A stretch of DNA of 64,000 nucleotides from Martelella mediterranea DSM 17316 (lineage in GTDB: Bacteria; Pseudomonadota; Alphaproteobacteria; Rhizobiales; Rhizobiaceae): the NCBI RefSeq assembly GCF_002043005.1, contig NZ_CP020330.1, positions 372,001 to 436,000 on the forward strand, given 5' to 3'. The position numbers were made by a program, and so were the translations under genes. This document shows positions 26,797-35,447 of this stretch, piece by piece (the first letter of the stretch is position 1; each line of letters begins with the position of its first letter). The notes under the pieces were generated by a model, which had not been told where the DNA came from, made no database searches, and saw nothing but the letters and a program-made list of their open reading frames with translations.

Positions 26797-28086
26797 CTAC
26801 CAGTTCAGCGCCACGATCTTCTGCTGCGGCTCGAACAATTGGTTGACGCTGTTGTCCACGATCTTGAGGTCGTAAGGCCATTTCTCGCCCTTGACCCACT
26901 GGCCGCCGAAGATCGGCGTGGTGCAGACATTCTTGTGCGGCTGGCCCGAAAAGTTGATATGGCCGACCACGGTTTCGAGATCGGTCGACGCCAGCGCCTC
27001 GCGGTTGGCCTCGCGATCCAGGGGATCGGCCGAACGCTTGAGCACGTCGATCGCCACTTCCAGAACGCTGTGCGAATAGCCGAGCGGCTGCGTCCACTGA
27101 CGGTTCTGCTCGCTTTCCCACTGATCGGCGATTTCCCGGCTGGTCTGCCCGGTAATCGAGGACTTAAAGGGGAAGGCGGGCGTCCACCACACCTCGGTCG
27201 TCATGCCGTTGCCGAGCGGACCCATGGCCTCGACGCTGCCGGGAAACAGCAGCGCCGCCGCCACCGTCACCGCCTTCGGCTTGAACCCCTGCTGGTTGCA
27301 CTGGGTCACGAAGGTCTTGAGATCGTCGGGATAGGTAATGCCGCCGACAATATCGCAGCCCGCCTGCTTGAACGTGGCAATCTGCGCCGAGAAGTCATTG
27401 GTGCGCGGCTGGAAATAGCCGGGGATGGTGACCTCGTAGCCCGCGGCGCGGGTCGGCACGGGCAGGCCGTATTCCTCGTTGCCCCAGGTCTCGCCGTCAA
27501 TGTTCTGCGGAAACAGCATGCCGACCTTGCGGTTGGTCTCCAGCCCGTTCCACAGGCCGACAAACGTGTTCAGCGCCTCGTCCAGACCCCAGAAGAAATG
27601 GTAGGTCCAGTCGAATTCGCCGCCGCCGCGCGGCATGATCACCGCCTGCCACGGCGCGCCCGCGGAGATCGACGGCGTCTCGTATAGCTCGGCCTGCTCC
27701 ATGGCCGGCAGGATGGTATCGGTCGTCGATGCCGGCACGAGAAGATGGACTTCGTCGTTCAGGATCAGGTCGCCGGCGATTTCGGCCGCCTTGTTCGGGT
27801 TCGACTGGCTGTCGCGCTCGAGAATTTCAATCTCATAGACGTCGCCATTGGCCGATTGCAGCTTTCCGCCCAGCGCCTCGCGGATTTTCTGGACGGTGTA
27901 GCCGTCGGTTTCCCCGAACAGGCCGAGCGGCCCGGTTTCGGGCGTAATATACCCCATGCGGATCTTGCCCGCCGTCTGGGCGCGCAGCACCGCCGGCGAC
28001 CCCAGCACGCTCGCCGCAAGGCCCGCCCCCATGCCGCGCAGCACGCCGCGGCGGGTGGGCCGGATCAGTTTGTTGATGTAAGCCAT
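26797..28086 (-). CDS. Liv-type ABC transporter substrate-binding protein (set 2)
   Basis: A 429-residue Peripla_BP_6 protein. The leader has a twin-arginine-like PTRRGVLRGMGAGLAASVLG and ends near AVLRAQT. Mature strand one is KIRMGYITPETGPLGLFGET. ATG 28086 follows AGAGGAG, with 7 nt between. It delivers ligand to the LivHMGF set directly downstream. Unlike the other binding-protein genes here it has no hairpin after it; livG follows after one base. The catabolic setting suggests an aromatic ligand, but the binding pocket cannot be read by eye. Confidence 0.93.
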   Translation of the reverse strand: MAYINKLIRPTRRGVLRGMGAGLAASVLGSPAVLRAQTAGKIRMGYITPETGPLGLFGETDGYTVQKIREALGGKLQSANGDVYEIEILERDSQSNPNKAAEIAGDLILNDEVHLLVPASTTDTILPAMEQAELYETPSISAGAPWQAVIMPRGGGEFDWTYHFFWGLDEALNTFVGLWNGLETNRKVGMLFPQNIDGETWGNEEYGLPVPTRAAGYEVTIPGYFQPRTNDFSAQIATFKQAGCDIVGGITYPDDLKTFVTQCNQQGFKPKAVTVAAALLFPGSVEAMGPLGNGMTTEVWWTPAFPFKSSITGQTSREIADQWESEQNRQWTQPLGYSHSVLEVAIDVLKRSADPLDREANREALASTDLETVVGHINFSGQPHKNVCTTPIFGGQWVKGEKWPYDLKIVDNSVNQLFEPQQKIVALNW

Positions 28087-28159
28087 TTCTGTTCTCCTCT
28101 CCGATATGTTTCTGGCGCATCGCCTGCCGCTCCCTGGCAGGCGCACGCCCATTTGCCTG

Positions 28160-28972
28160 TCAGGTCATGCGGATCAGCGAGCCGCCATCGATGACCACCA
28201 GCGAGCCGGTCATGTACGATCCGGCCGGCGAGGCCAGCAGCAGGGCCAGCCCCTTGATATCCTCGACATCGCCGATCCGGCCGATCAGGGACTGCGCCTC
28301 GAAGGCCGCACGGTCCTCCTTGTTGCGCAGGCGGCCGCCGGCGATATTGGTGATGAACGGGCCCGGCAGGATCGCGTTGACGCGGATGCCGTAGGCGCCG
28401 AGCTCCATCGCCATGTGACGGACGAAATGGTTCACGGCGGCCTTGGCCGGCATGTAGGACGTTCCGACGATGCTCTCGTTGATTTCCGAGGCGATCGAGG
28501 AGGTCACGATGATCTGCCCGCCGCCGTTCGGCTTCATGTGGCGCACGGCATTCTTGACCGTGCTGTAGACCGAGGTGAGGTTGATCTCGATGCCACGGTC
28601 CCACTGCTCGTCGGGGATGTTCTCGATCGCGCCGTCGGGATTGCGCTCGCCCGTGGGCGTCATGAAACCGGGCCCCGGATCGATGCCGGCATTGGCGTAG
28701 ACCGTGTCGATGCGGCCGTGTTTTTCGGCCACTTCATCGAAGGCCGCCGCCAGACCGGGACGGTCGGCGACATCGACCGTCAGGCCCCAGACATCGCCGC
28801 CCGTGGCCTTGATTTCGCTGACGGTTTTCTCGGTGCCCGCCTGATCCAGATCGAAGATGCAGACCCGCGCGCCCTGGGCGGCCATGATCTCGGCATAGGC
28901 GCGGCCGATGCCACTGGCCCCGCCGGTCACAATCACGGATTGACCGCGCACGTCGAACATCTGTTCAAGCAT
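28160..28972 (-). CDS. SDR-family NAD(P)-dependent oxidoreductase
   Basis: A 270-residue classical short-chain dehydrogenase. The cofactor motif is TGGASGIG (residues 16-23), followed by NAG in VYANAG. The catalytic set is Ser159 (IIVTSSIAS), Tyr173 and Lys177 (YMPAK). ATG 28972 follows GGGAGG by 8 nt; a TTG six bases upstream is less likely. It is the first gene of the long minus-strand run to 14994 and precedes the set 2 binding protein by 73 bp. It may dehydrogenate a side-chain alcohol or dihydrodiol of the imported compound. Confidence 0.92.
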   Translation of the reverse strand: MLEQMFDVRGQSVIVTGGASGIGRAYAEIMAAQGARVCIFDLDQAGTEKTVSEIKATGGDVWGLTVDVADRPGLAAAFDEVAEKHGRIDTVYANAGIDPGPGFMTPTGERNPDGAIENIPDEQWDRGIEINLTSVYSTVKNAVRHMKPNGGGQIIVTSSIASEINESIVGTSYMPAKAAVNHFVRHMAMELGAYGIRVNAILPGPFITNIAGGRLRNKEDRAAFEAQSLIGRIGDVEDIKGLALLLASPAGSYMTGSLVVIDGGSLIRMT

Positions 28973-29150
28973 CGTCAAGACCTCCCTGCCTGCTGATATG
29001 TCAACAGGAGACCGCCCTTCATGCAGGGGCAGTCATCATCGATCCGACACGCCGGACCAACCTCCTCCTGTTTTCGCGTCCGCCCTTCTCCCTGGGGCAG
29101 GATCGCGCTCCTGAGGCACATAACGCCGTCATAACCGGGTCAAGTCAAAT

Positions 29151-29187
29151 GCGGAAAACAGCGGAAAATATAACTCGCCGCTATATT
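29151..29187. promoter_or_regulatory. Upstream region of the SDR/Liv operon: 10-bp direct repeats and an inverted repeat
   Basis: GCGGAAAACA (29151-29160) is followed directly by GCGGAAAATA (29161-29170). An inverted repeat AATATA-N9-TATATT spans 29167-29187. It lies about 180 bp upstream of the SDR start and 47 bp past the end of the HTH regulator gene. Repeats spaced one helical turn apart suggest a regulator binding on one DNA face. Confidence 0.45.
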
Positions 29188-29233
29188 GATCGCCGTGACC
29201 CGCTTCTGTCGCGGTTTTCAGAGGCGGACGGGT

Positions 29234-30031
29234 TCAACGGGCGGCGACAAGCGTGTGGTTTTCGCCTTCGCTGTTGAGATAGCGTCGGACGGGAAGCGGC
29301 AGTCTTGGCGATTTTTCCGGGATCAGACCGCACGCTTCCAGCAGTCCGCGTTTGTCGGGGTTAGGCCCGACCGCCCGCCAGATGGCGCGCGTGGAATAGG
29401 GCAGGTTCTCCTCGCGCCAGGAGACGCCGGTCGTCACGCCGCGCAGATAGGTGCGCTGGTGCTCGGCGAATGGCATCAGCGTCGTCTGGCAGAGGAAGGA
29501 ATGCTCGCTCATGCCGCGTTCAACGATAAACAGCCGATTGCGCCAATAGGCGGCCAGCCCGACATATTTCGAGAACTGCCGGATCTCCTGGTCCCCGTCA
29601 TGGATCCGTTCGATCGATTTCACCGTGATCTGGCCGCCCAGTTCTTCGATCCTGGTGCAGCTTCGGACGATCTTCCCGGGCCATGACAGGCTTTTGTGGT
29701 AAAGCTCGTAGTAGCCGACATACTGGCGCAGTTCCTGCAGGTCGCCGGGGAAGCCCTCCCGCAACACAAAATCCGGGCCGACGGTTTCCGCCGGCGCCTC
29801 GAGTATGCTCTGGAAGCGTTTTTCCGACGCCAGAAAATCCTGCGGCCTCACACCGAAATAGCGCGCGATTTTCCCCGTATTATAAGGCGACGGACGGGAT
29901 TGTCCCGCGAGATAGCGGTTGAACTGCTGCCGGTTGATGCCGATCTCGCGGCAGATTGCCGTTATTGACGGGCGGGTATTGCAGGCAAACCGCAGATTGG
30001 CCGCAAAGGGACTGTTATCGCTTGATGTCAT
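29234..30031 (-). CDS. Helix-turn-helix transcriptional regulator with uncharacterised effector domain
   Basis: A 265-residue protein. Residues about 20-70 make a Cro/CI-type HTH (SITAICREIGINRQQFNRYL, then AGQSRPSPYNTGKIARYFGV). The other ~190 residues do not match an effector domain I know. They include conserved-looking aromatic blocks (YVGYYELYHKSLSWPGKIV; YVGLAAYWRNRLFIVERGM). It lies between the aromatic/Liv operon and a divergent peptide-type ABC operon, with 10-bp repeats on both sides. It may control one or both. The start is ATG 30031. A ligand cannot be proposed. Confidence 0.75.
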   Translation of the reverse strand: MTSSDNSPFAANLRFACNTRPSITAICREIGINRQQFNRYLAGQSRPSPYNTGKIARYFGVRPQDFLASEKRFQSILEAPAETVGPDFVLREGFPGDLQELRQYVGYYELYHKSLSWPGKIVRSCTRIEELGGQITVKSIERIHDGDQEIRQFSKYVGLAAYWRNRLFIVERGMSEHSFLCQTTLMPFAEHQRTYLRGVTTGVSWREENLPYSTRAIWRAVGPNPDKRGLLEACGLIPEKSPRLPLPVRRYLNSEGENHTLVAAR

Positions 30032-30052
30032 CGGGTCTCGAGCCTGACCTTG

Positions 30053-30082
30053 ATAGCGTCAAATAGCTTCAAACCGCTTCAA
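30053..30082. promoter_or_regulatory. Three tandem 10-bp repeats in the divergent promoter
   Basis: ATAGCGTCAA, ATAGCTTCAA and ACCGCTTCAA follow one another without gaps, 22 bp upstream of the HTH gene and about 165 bp upstream of the divergent binding-protein gene. Perfect 10-bp phasing is typical of cooperative regulator sites. Autoregulation by the HTH protein is the simplest reading. Confidence 0.5.
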
Positions 30083-30246
30083 TACGCGAAGTTGTCTGGC
30101 TTCCGCAACCTGCTTATGTCTTCGCCCATGATCTTTGACGGTCTCGTCAACTGCGCCTTCAGGCATTCCGCCACGGCATTTTTCGACTATCATGGCCGCT
30201 TTCTTGCGGCGGCACGCACGCAATGCTTACAAACAGGGGAAACCAT

Positions 30247-31827
30247 ATGAAAAACAAGAAAGCCTCCATTTTGCAGACCGGCCTCAACCGCCGCGTCTTT
30301 CTCGCATCCGCGGCTGCGGCCGGATTTGCGGCGACCGCTTCCGGCCTTCTGATCCCGCGCGAGAGCCTTGCGGCCGACGAGCCGCAGCGCGGCGGTCACC
30401 TCGTTCTCGGCCTCGACGGCGGCCAGACCACCGATATTCTCGATCCCGGCACCTATGCCGGCAGCACCATGTTCCTGGTCGGCTTCACCTGGGGCGACCG
30501 GCTGGTGACCACCGATCCGGTATCCGGTGAGGCGCTGCCGAGCCTTGCCGAAAGCTGGACCTCGTCCGACGACGCGAAGACCTGGACCTTCAAGCTGCGC
30601 AAGGATGTGCGCTTTCATGATGGCACGCCGTTCACCGTCAACGACGCCGTGCAGACGCTGCGCCGCCATTCTGACAAGGATTCCACCTCCGCGGCTCTCG
30701 GCCTTCTCGAAGAGATCGAGACCATCGAGGAAAGCGGCGGCGATCTGGTGATCACGCTGAAGAACGGCAATGCCGACCTGCCGTTGATGCTGACGGACTA
30801 CCATCTGCAGGTCCAGAAGAACGGCGGCATGGACGATCCTAACAGCGCCATCGGCACGGGCCCCTACAAGCTGGAAAGCTTTGAGCCGGGCATCCGCATC
30901 ACCTTCTCGAAGAATGAGGATGACTGGAACGAGGATCGCGGCTTCGTCGACAGCGTCGAGGTTCTCGTCATCAACGACAACACGGCCCGCATCGCCGCGC
31001 TCTCGTCCGGCAAGGTGCATTTCATCAACACGCTGAGCCCGAAGACGATGTCCTTGCTGTCGCGGGCGCCGAATATCGAAACCATCAGCACCAAGGGCAA
31101 GGGTTTCTACTCCTTCCTGATGCATGGCGACACCGCGCCCTTTGACAATAACGACCTCAGGATGGCGCTGAAGCTCGCCATCGACCGCGAGGCGATGCTG
31201 AACACCGTTCTTGGCGGCTACGGCACGCTCGGCAACGACTATCCGGTCAACGATGCCTATGCGCTGGCGCCGACGGATATTCCGCAGCGCGCCTACGACC
31301 CGGAGGAAGCGGCGCACTATTTCAAGAAGTCCGGCCATGAAGGCCCGATCCTGCTGCGCACCTCCGATGCCGCCTTTACCGGCGCGGTCGACGCCTCCGT
31401 CCTGTTCCAGGCCAATGCCAAGGAAGCGGGCATCGACATCCAGCTCCAGCGCGAGCCGGCCGACGGATACTGGTCGAATGTGTGGAACAAGAAGCCGTTC
31501 TGCGCCTCCTATTGGGGCGGCCGGGCGACGCAGGATATCCGCTACACCACGACCCAGCTTTCGACGTCGACGTGGAACGACACCCGTTTCAAGGACCCCG
31601 AATTCGACAAGATGCTGCTTGAGGCCCGCGCCGAGACCGACCAGGACAAGCGCCGCGCGCTCTACCGCCAGATGGCGATCATGGTGCGCGACAATAGCGG
31701 CCTCATCCTGCCGGTGTTCAACAACTACCTCAACGCCCGCTCGGTGAAGATGCAGGGCTGGATCGACGATGTCGGCAACGACCTGTCCAACGGACAGATC
31801 GCCAGCCGCGTCTGGCTCGTCTCCTGA
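30247..31827 (+). CDS. Peptide/nickel-type ABC transporter substrate-binding protein (SBP_bac_5)
   Basis: A 526-residue periplasmic binding protein. The leader contains LNRRVFLASAAAAGFAATAS, a twin-arginine-like motif, and ends near SLAADEP. The mature part shows the family pattern: LPSLAESWTSSDDAKTWTFK, then KDVRFHDGTPFTVNDAV near 125, and late YRQMAIMVRDNSGLILPVF. ATG 30247 follows AGGGGAAACC. It opens an operon of permeases, a fused ATPase and a hydrolase, all plus strand. Ligands of the family range from peptides to opines, glycosides and amides, so the cargo is unknown. Confidence 0.92.
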   Translation: MKNKKASILQTGLNRRVFLASAAAAGFAATASGLLIPRESLAADEPQRGGHLVLGLDGGQTTDILDPGTYAGSTMFLVGFTWGDRLVTTDPVSGEALPSLAESWTSSDDAKTWTFKLRKDVRFHDGTPFTVNDAVQTLRRHSDKDSTSAALGLLEEIETIEESGGDLVITLKNGNADLPLMLTDYHLQVQKNGGMDDPNSAIGTGPYKLESFEPGIRITFSKNEDDWNEDRGFVDSVEVLVINDNTARIAALSSGKVHFINTLSPKTMSLLSRAPNIETISTKGKGFYSFLMHGDTAPFDNNDLRMALKLAIDREAMLNTVLGGYGTLGNDYPVNDAYALAPTDIPQRAYDPEEAAHYFKKSGHEGPILLRTSDAAFTGAVDASVLFQANAKEAGIDIQLQREPADGYWSNVWNKKPFCASYWGGRATQDIRYTTTQLSTSTWNDTRFKDPEFDKMLLEARAETDQDKRRALYRQMAIMVRDNSGLILPVFNNYLNARSVKMQGWIDDVGNDLSNGQIASRVWLVS

Positions 31828-31842
31828 TCCGAAGAAAAGAGG

Positions 31843-31867
31843 AAGCCGCGGGATCAAGTCGCGGCTT
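31843..31867. terminator. Intercistronic hairpin after the peptide-type binding protein
   Basis: An 8-bp stem (AAGCCGCG / CGCGGCTT) with a 9-nt loop, between the binding-protein stop and the permease ATG. It is followed by TTT only, so partial termination or 3'-end protection is likely. Confidence 0.55.
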
Positions 31868-31877
31868 TCACACCCCC

Positions 31878-32909
31878 ATGACAGAAACGCAACCAACACC
31901 AGCCGCCCCTGTCGGCGCGCCGCCGCCGGGCCCCATCGTCGTCCTGCGCGCGCGCTTTCCTATGGCAAGCCGCATCTGCGAACGGATCATCCTCGGCATC
32001 GGCCTGCTTCTCGCCAGCTCGATCCTGATTTTCGCCGGGATCGAAATCCTGCCCGGCGATTTCGCCGAGACCTATCTCGGCCAGGCTGCAACCCCGCAGG
32101 CGATCGCCAATCTGCGCGCCGAATTCGGCCTCGACCAGCCACTCATGAGCCGCTATTTCGACTGGCTCGTCGGCATATTGCATGGCGATTTCGGAACGTC
32201 CTGGGCGAGCGGCCAGTCCGTCAGCGGCCAGATCGCCGACCGGCTCGGCAATTCGCTGCTTCTGGCGGGCGCTGCGGCGGTCATCGCCGTTCCGCTTGCC
32301 GTCGGCCTCGGCCTTCTCGCCGTGCTTTATCGCGACCGTCTGGTGGATCGGCTGATCAACCTCGTCTCGCTTTCCGCCGTGTCGCTGCCGGAATTCTTCG
32401 TTGCCTATCTGCTGATCATGGTGTTCGTGGTCCAGCATCCGGTCGCGGCCTTTCCGGCCACGGTCTATGACAGCATGGGCCTGTGGGAGAAGCTTCAGAC
32501 CATCATCCTGCCGGTGGCGACGCTGGTTCTGGTGGTTATCGCGCACATGATGCGGATGACGCGGGCCGCGATCATCAACGTCATGGCGTCGGCCTATATG
32601 GAAACCGCCGAGCTGAAAGGCATCGGCGCAATGCGGGCGATCGTGAAGCACGCAGCCCCCAACGCGCTGGCGCCGATCATCAATGTCGTCGCGCTCAACC
32701 TCGCCTATCTGATCGTCGGCGTGGTCGTGGTCGAGGTGGTCTTCGTCTATCCGGGCATGGGGCAGTATATGGTGGATGCGGTGACGGTGCGCGACCTGCC
32801 GGTGGTGCAGGGCTGCGGGCTGGTCTTCGCCGCGATCTACATTCTCCTGAACATGACCGCCGACATTCTGTCGATTCTCGTCAATCCGCGTCTGAGGCAT
32901 CCGCGATGA
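31878..32909 (+). CDS. Peptide-type ABC transporter permease (DppB family)
   Basis: A 343-residue permease with six predicted membrane segments. The N-terminal helix is ILGIGLLLASSILIFAGIEI, followed by the conserved ATPQAIANLRAEFGLDQPL. The cytoplasmic EAA loop reads METAELKGIGAMRAIVKHAA, and VVVEVVFVYPGMGQYMVDAV is the C-terminal DppB signature. Its N-terminus is longer than usual and proline-rich (about 30 residues before the first helix). The stop overlaps the next permease start (ATGA). Confidence 0.93.
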   Translation: MTETQPTPAAPVGAPPPGPIVVLRARFPMASRICERIILGIGLLLASSILIFAGIEILPGDFAETYLGQAATPQAIANLRAEFGLDQPLMSRYFDWLVGILHGDFGTSWASGQSVSGQIADRLGNSLLLAGAAAVIAVPLAVGLGLLAVLYRDRLVDRLINLVSLSAVSLPEFFVAYLLIMVFVVQHPVAAFPATVYDSMGLWEKLQTIILPVATLVLVVIAHMMRMTRAAIINVMASAYMETAELKGIGAMRAIVKHAAPNALAPIINVVALNLAYLIVGVVVVEVVFVYPGMGQYMVDAVTVRDLPVVQGCGLVFAAIYILLNMTADILSILVNPRLRHPR

Positions 32910-33730
32910 ATATCCGTTCCGTTTCGCTGACGGCGTGGATCGGCATGGCCGGCATCGCCATCGCCCTCTTCGCCGCAGCCTTCGCCCCCTGGCTTGCGCC
33001 CTACGGCGAGAACCAGGTTGTCGGCACGCCCTGGGAGCCGGCGAGCGCGGCCTTTCCGCTCGGCCTCGACAATCTTGGCCGGGACCTCTTGTCGCGCATG
33101 ATCTACGGCGCGCGCATGACGCTGTTCGTGTCATTCTGCGCCACCCTTCTTGCCTTCTCGCTGGGGGTCATTCTGAGCTTCGTGGCCGCCGTCACGCGCG
33201 GGATCGTCGATATGGGTCTGTCGCGGCTCAACGACCTGATGATGTCGATCCCGACGCTGATCTTCGCGCTGATCGTGCTGGCGGCGCTGCCGCAGAACCT
33301 GGCGGTGCTGATCGGCGTCATGGCGGTGCTCGATTCAACCCGCGTCTTCCGCCTCGGCCGGGCGCTGGCGCTCGATATCGCGGTGATGGACTTTGTCGAG
33401 GCGGCGCGACTGCGCGGCGAGAAGACGCTGTGGATCGTGTTCCGCGAAATCCTGCCGAATGCGATGACGCCGTTGCTTGCCGAATTCGGCCTGCGGCTTG
33501 CCTTCGCCGTGCTGTTCATCTCGACCCTGTCGTTTCTCGGGCTCGGCATCCAGCCGCCGACGGCCGACTGGGGCGGCATGGTCAAGGACAACAAGGACGG
33601 CATCATCTTCGGCGTGTCCGCGGCCCTTGTGCCGGGGGCCGCGATTGCCGCGCTCACCATCTCCATCAATCTCGTCGTCGACTGGCTGCTGAAACGCACG
33701 TCCAGCCTGAAAGGAGGCCGCGGTGGCTGA
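32906..33730 (+). CDS. Peptide-type ABC transporter permease (DppC family)
   Basis: A 274-residue permease. After one N-terminal helix comes FPLGLDNLGRDLLSRMIYGA, the DppC hallmark. The EAA loop is EAARLRGEKTLWIVFREILP, and LSFLGLGIQPPTADWGGMV is near 205-225. ATG 32906 overlaps the upstream stop, and the gene's end overlaps the ATPase start by 8 bp. It forms the channel with the DppB-like protein. Confidence 0.94.
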   Translation: MNIRSVSLTAWIGMAGIAIALFAAAFAPWLAPYGENQVVGTPWEPASAAFPLGLDNLGRDLLSRMIYGARMTLFVSFCATLLAFSLGVILSFVAAVTRGIVDMGLSRLNDLMMSIPTLIFALIVLAALPQNLAVLIGVMAVLDSTRVFRLGRALALDIAVMDFVEAARLRGEKTLWIVFREILPNAMTPLLAEFGLRLAFAVLFISTLSFLGLGIQPPTADWGGMVKDNKDGIIFGVSAALVPGAAIAALTISINLVVDWLLKRTSSLKGGRGG

Positions 33731-35375
33731 GCTTCAAACACCGGACGAAACACCTCTGCTTCAGGTCCGCAACCTGCAAATCGGCGCGATGGCCTATCCG
33801 CCGGGCGAACGTCCGCATCCGATCGAGATCGTCAAGGGCGTGAGCTTCACGCTGGAACGCGGCAAGGTGCTTGGTCTGATCGGTGAATCGGGCGCCGGCA
33901 AATCCACGATCGGGCTTTCGCCGCTCGCCTACGGGCGCGGCGGTGTCACCATCACCGGCGGCGAGGTGCTGCTGGATGGCGTCGACATCCTGAAGCTCGG
34001 CAAATCCGGCACGCGGGCGCTGCGCGGCGCGCGGGTCTGCTATGTCTCGCAATCGGCGGCGGCCTCGTTCAATCCCGCCCACAAACTCGGCGATCAGGTG
34101 ATCGAGGCGACCGTGCGTCACGGGCTGATGAGCCGTGGCGAGGCCCGCCAAAGGGCCGTCGAACTTTTCGGCATACTCGGCCTGCCGGACCCGGAAAGCT
34201 TCGGCAACCGCTATCCCCATCAGGTCTCCGGCGGACAGTTGCAGCGGGCAATGACCGCGATGGCGCTCTGCAGCCGCCCGGAACTGATCGTCTTCGACGA
34301 GCCGACCACCGCGCTCGACGTCACCACCCAGATCGACGTACTGGCCGCGATCAAGACCGCGATCGAAAAAACCGGAACCGCCGCACTCTACATCACCCAT
34401 GACCTCGCGGTCGTGGCGCAGGTGGCCGACGACATCATGGTGCTGCGCAATGGCGAGACCGTGGAATATGGCAGCGTCGAAAAGATCATCGAAAACCCGG
34501 ATGCCGAATACACCCGCGAACTGGTGAATGTCCGCGCAATCCGGCACGAGGAAGCCGCCGACCAGTCCGACCGCTTCTTCGAGATGACCAACATTTCGGC
34601 CTCCTACGGAACCATGCCTGTGCTGTTCGATGTGTCGCTGCATGTTCCCAGGGGGCAGACGCTTGCCATTGTCGGCGAATCCGGCTCGGGCAAATCAACG
34701 CTTGCGCGGGTGGCGACGGGCCTTCTGCCGCCGACCGCCGGCAGCGTGCGCTTTGGCGGGCAGGACCTGCCGCCGGCGCTGAAGAACCGTAGCCGCGAGG
34801 AGCTGCGCCGGCTTCAGCTGATCTACCAGATGGCCGACACCGCGATGAACCCGCGCCAGACCGTGGGCGGCATTATCGGACGGGCGGTGACCTTCTATGA
34901 GAGGCTGCGCGGTTCCGCGCGCCGCGGCCGGGTCAACGAGCTGCTCGAACAGATCGAGATGGGCAGCGGCTATTACGATCGCTATCCCGCCGAGCTCTCC
35001 GGCGGACAGAAACAGCGCGTGGCGATTGCCCGCGCGCTGGCCGCCCGGCCGGAGCTGATTATCTGCGACGAGCCGACCTCGGCGCTCGATCCGCTGGTGG
35101 CCGACGGGATTTTGAAACTGCTGCTGCAGCTTCAGAAGGAAGAACAGCTTTCCTACATCTTCATCACCCACGATATCGCCATTGTCCGGGCGATTGCCGA
35201 CAGCGTCGCGGTGATGCACCAGGGCAAGCTCGTCCGCTTCGGCCCCAAGGCGGAGGCGCTGTCCCCGCCCTTCGACGACTATACCGATCTGCTGCTGAAA
35301 TCCGTGCCCGAAATGAAGATCGGCTGGCTGGAAGACGTGCTCGCCAGCCGCAGGACGGTGAGCGCCGGCAACTGA
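33723..35375 (+). CDS. Fused dual ATP-binding protein of the peptide-type ABC importer (DppD-DppF fusion)
   Basis: A 550-residue protein carrying two full ABC domains. The first has GESGAGKSTIGLS near residue 56, VSGGQLQRAMTAMAL near 169 and LIVFDEPTTALDVT near 190. The second has GESGSGKSTLARVATG near 318, LSGGQKQRVAIARAL near 423 and LIICDEPTSALDPL near 443. Each half keeps Walker A, signature and Walker B, so both look active. The start is GTG 33723, inside the end of the permease gene. The single-chain form replaces the separate DppD and DppF found in many systems. Confidence 0.93.
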   Translation: MAELQTPDETPLLQVRNLQIGAMAYPPGERPHPIEIVKGVSFTLERGKVLGLIGESGAGKSTIGLSPLAYGRGGVTITGGEVLLDGVDILKLGKSGTRALRGARVCYVSQSAAASFNPAHKLGDQVIEATVRHGLMSRGEARQRAVELFGILGLPDPESFGNRYPHQVSGGQLQRAMTAMALCSRPELIVFDEPTTALDVTTQIDVLAAIKTAIEKTGTAALYITHDLAVVAQVADDIMVLRNGETVEYGSVEKIIENPDAEYTRELVNVRAIRHEEAADQSDRFFEMTNISASYGTMPVLFDVSLHVPRGQTLAIVGESGSGKSTLARVATGLLPPTAGSVRFGGQDLPPALKNRSREELRRLQLIYQMADTAMNPRQTVGGIIGRAVTFYERLRGSARRGRVNELLEQIEMGSGYYDRYPAELSGGQKQRVAIARALAARPELIICDEPTSALDPLVADGILKLLLQLQKEEQLSYIFITHDIAIVRAIADSVAVMHQGKLVRFGPKAEALSPPFDDYTDLLLKSVPEMKIGWLEDVLASRRTVSAGN

Positions 35376-35447
35376 CATTCCGGCCGGGCCGCCCCTCCGG
35401 CCCGCGCCCTTCACCGACAAGAACCCGAATACGAAAAGGTCAAAACC

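Noticed and set aside
28978..29170. Sigma70-like TTGACT-N17-CGTTAT promoter upstream of the SDR gene on the minus strand
   Set aside because: The -35 is good but the -10 matches only half the consensus, and such matches are common by chance in a region this long.
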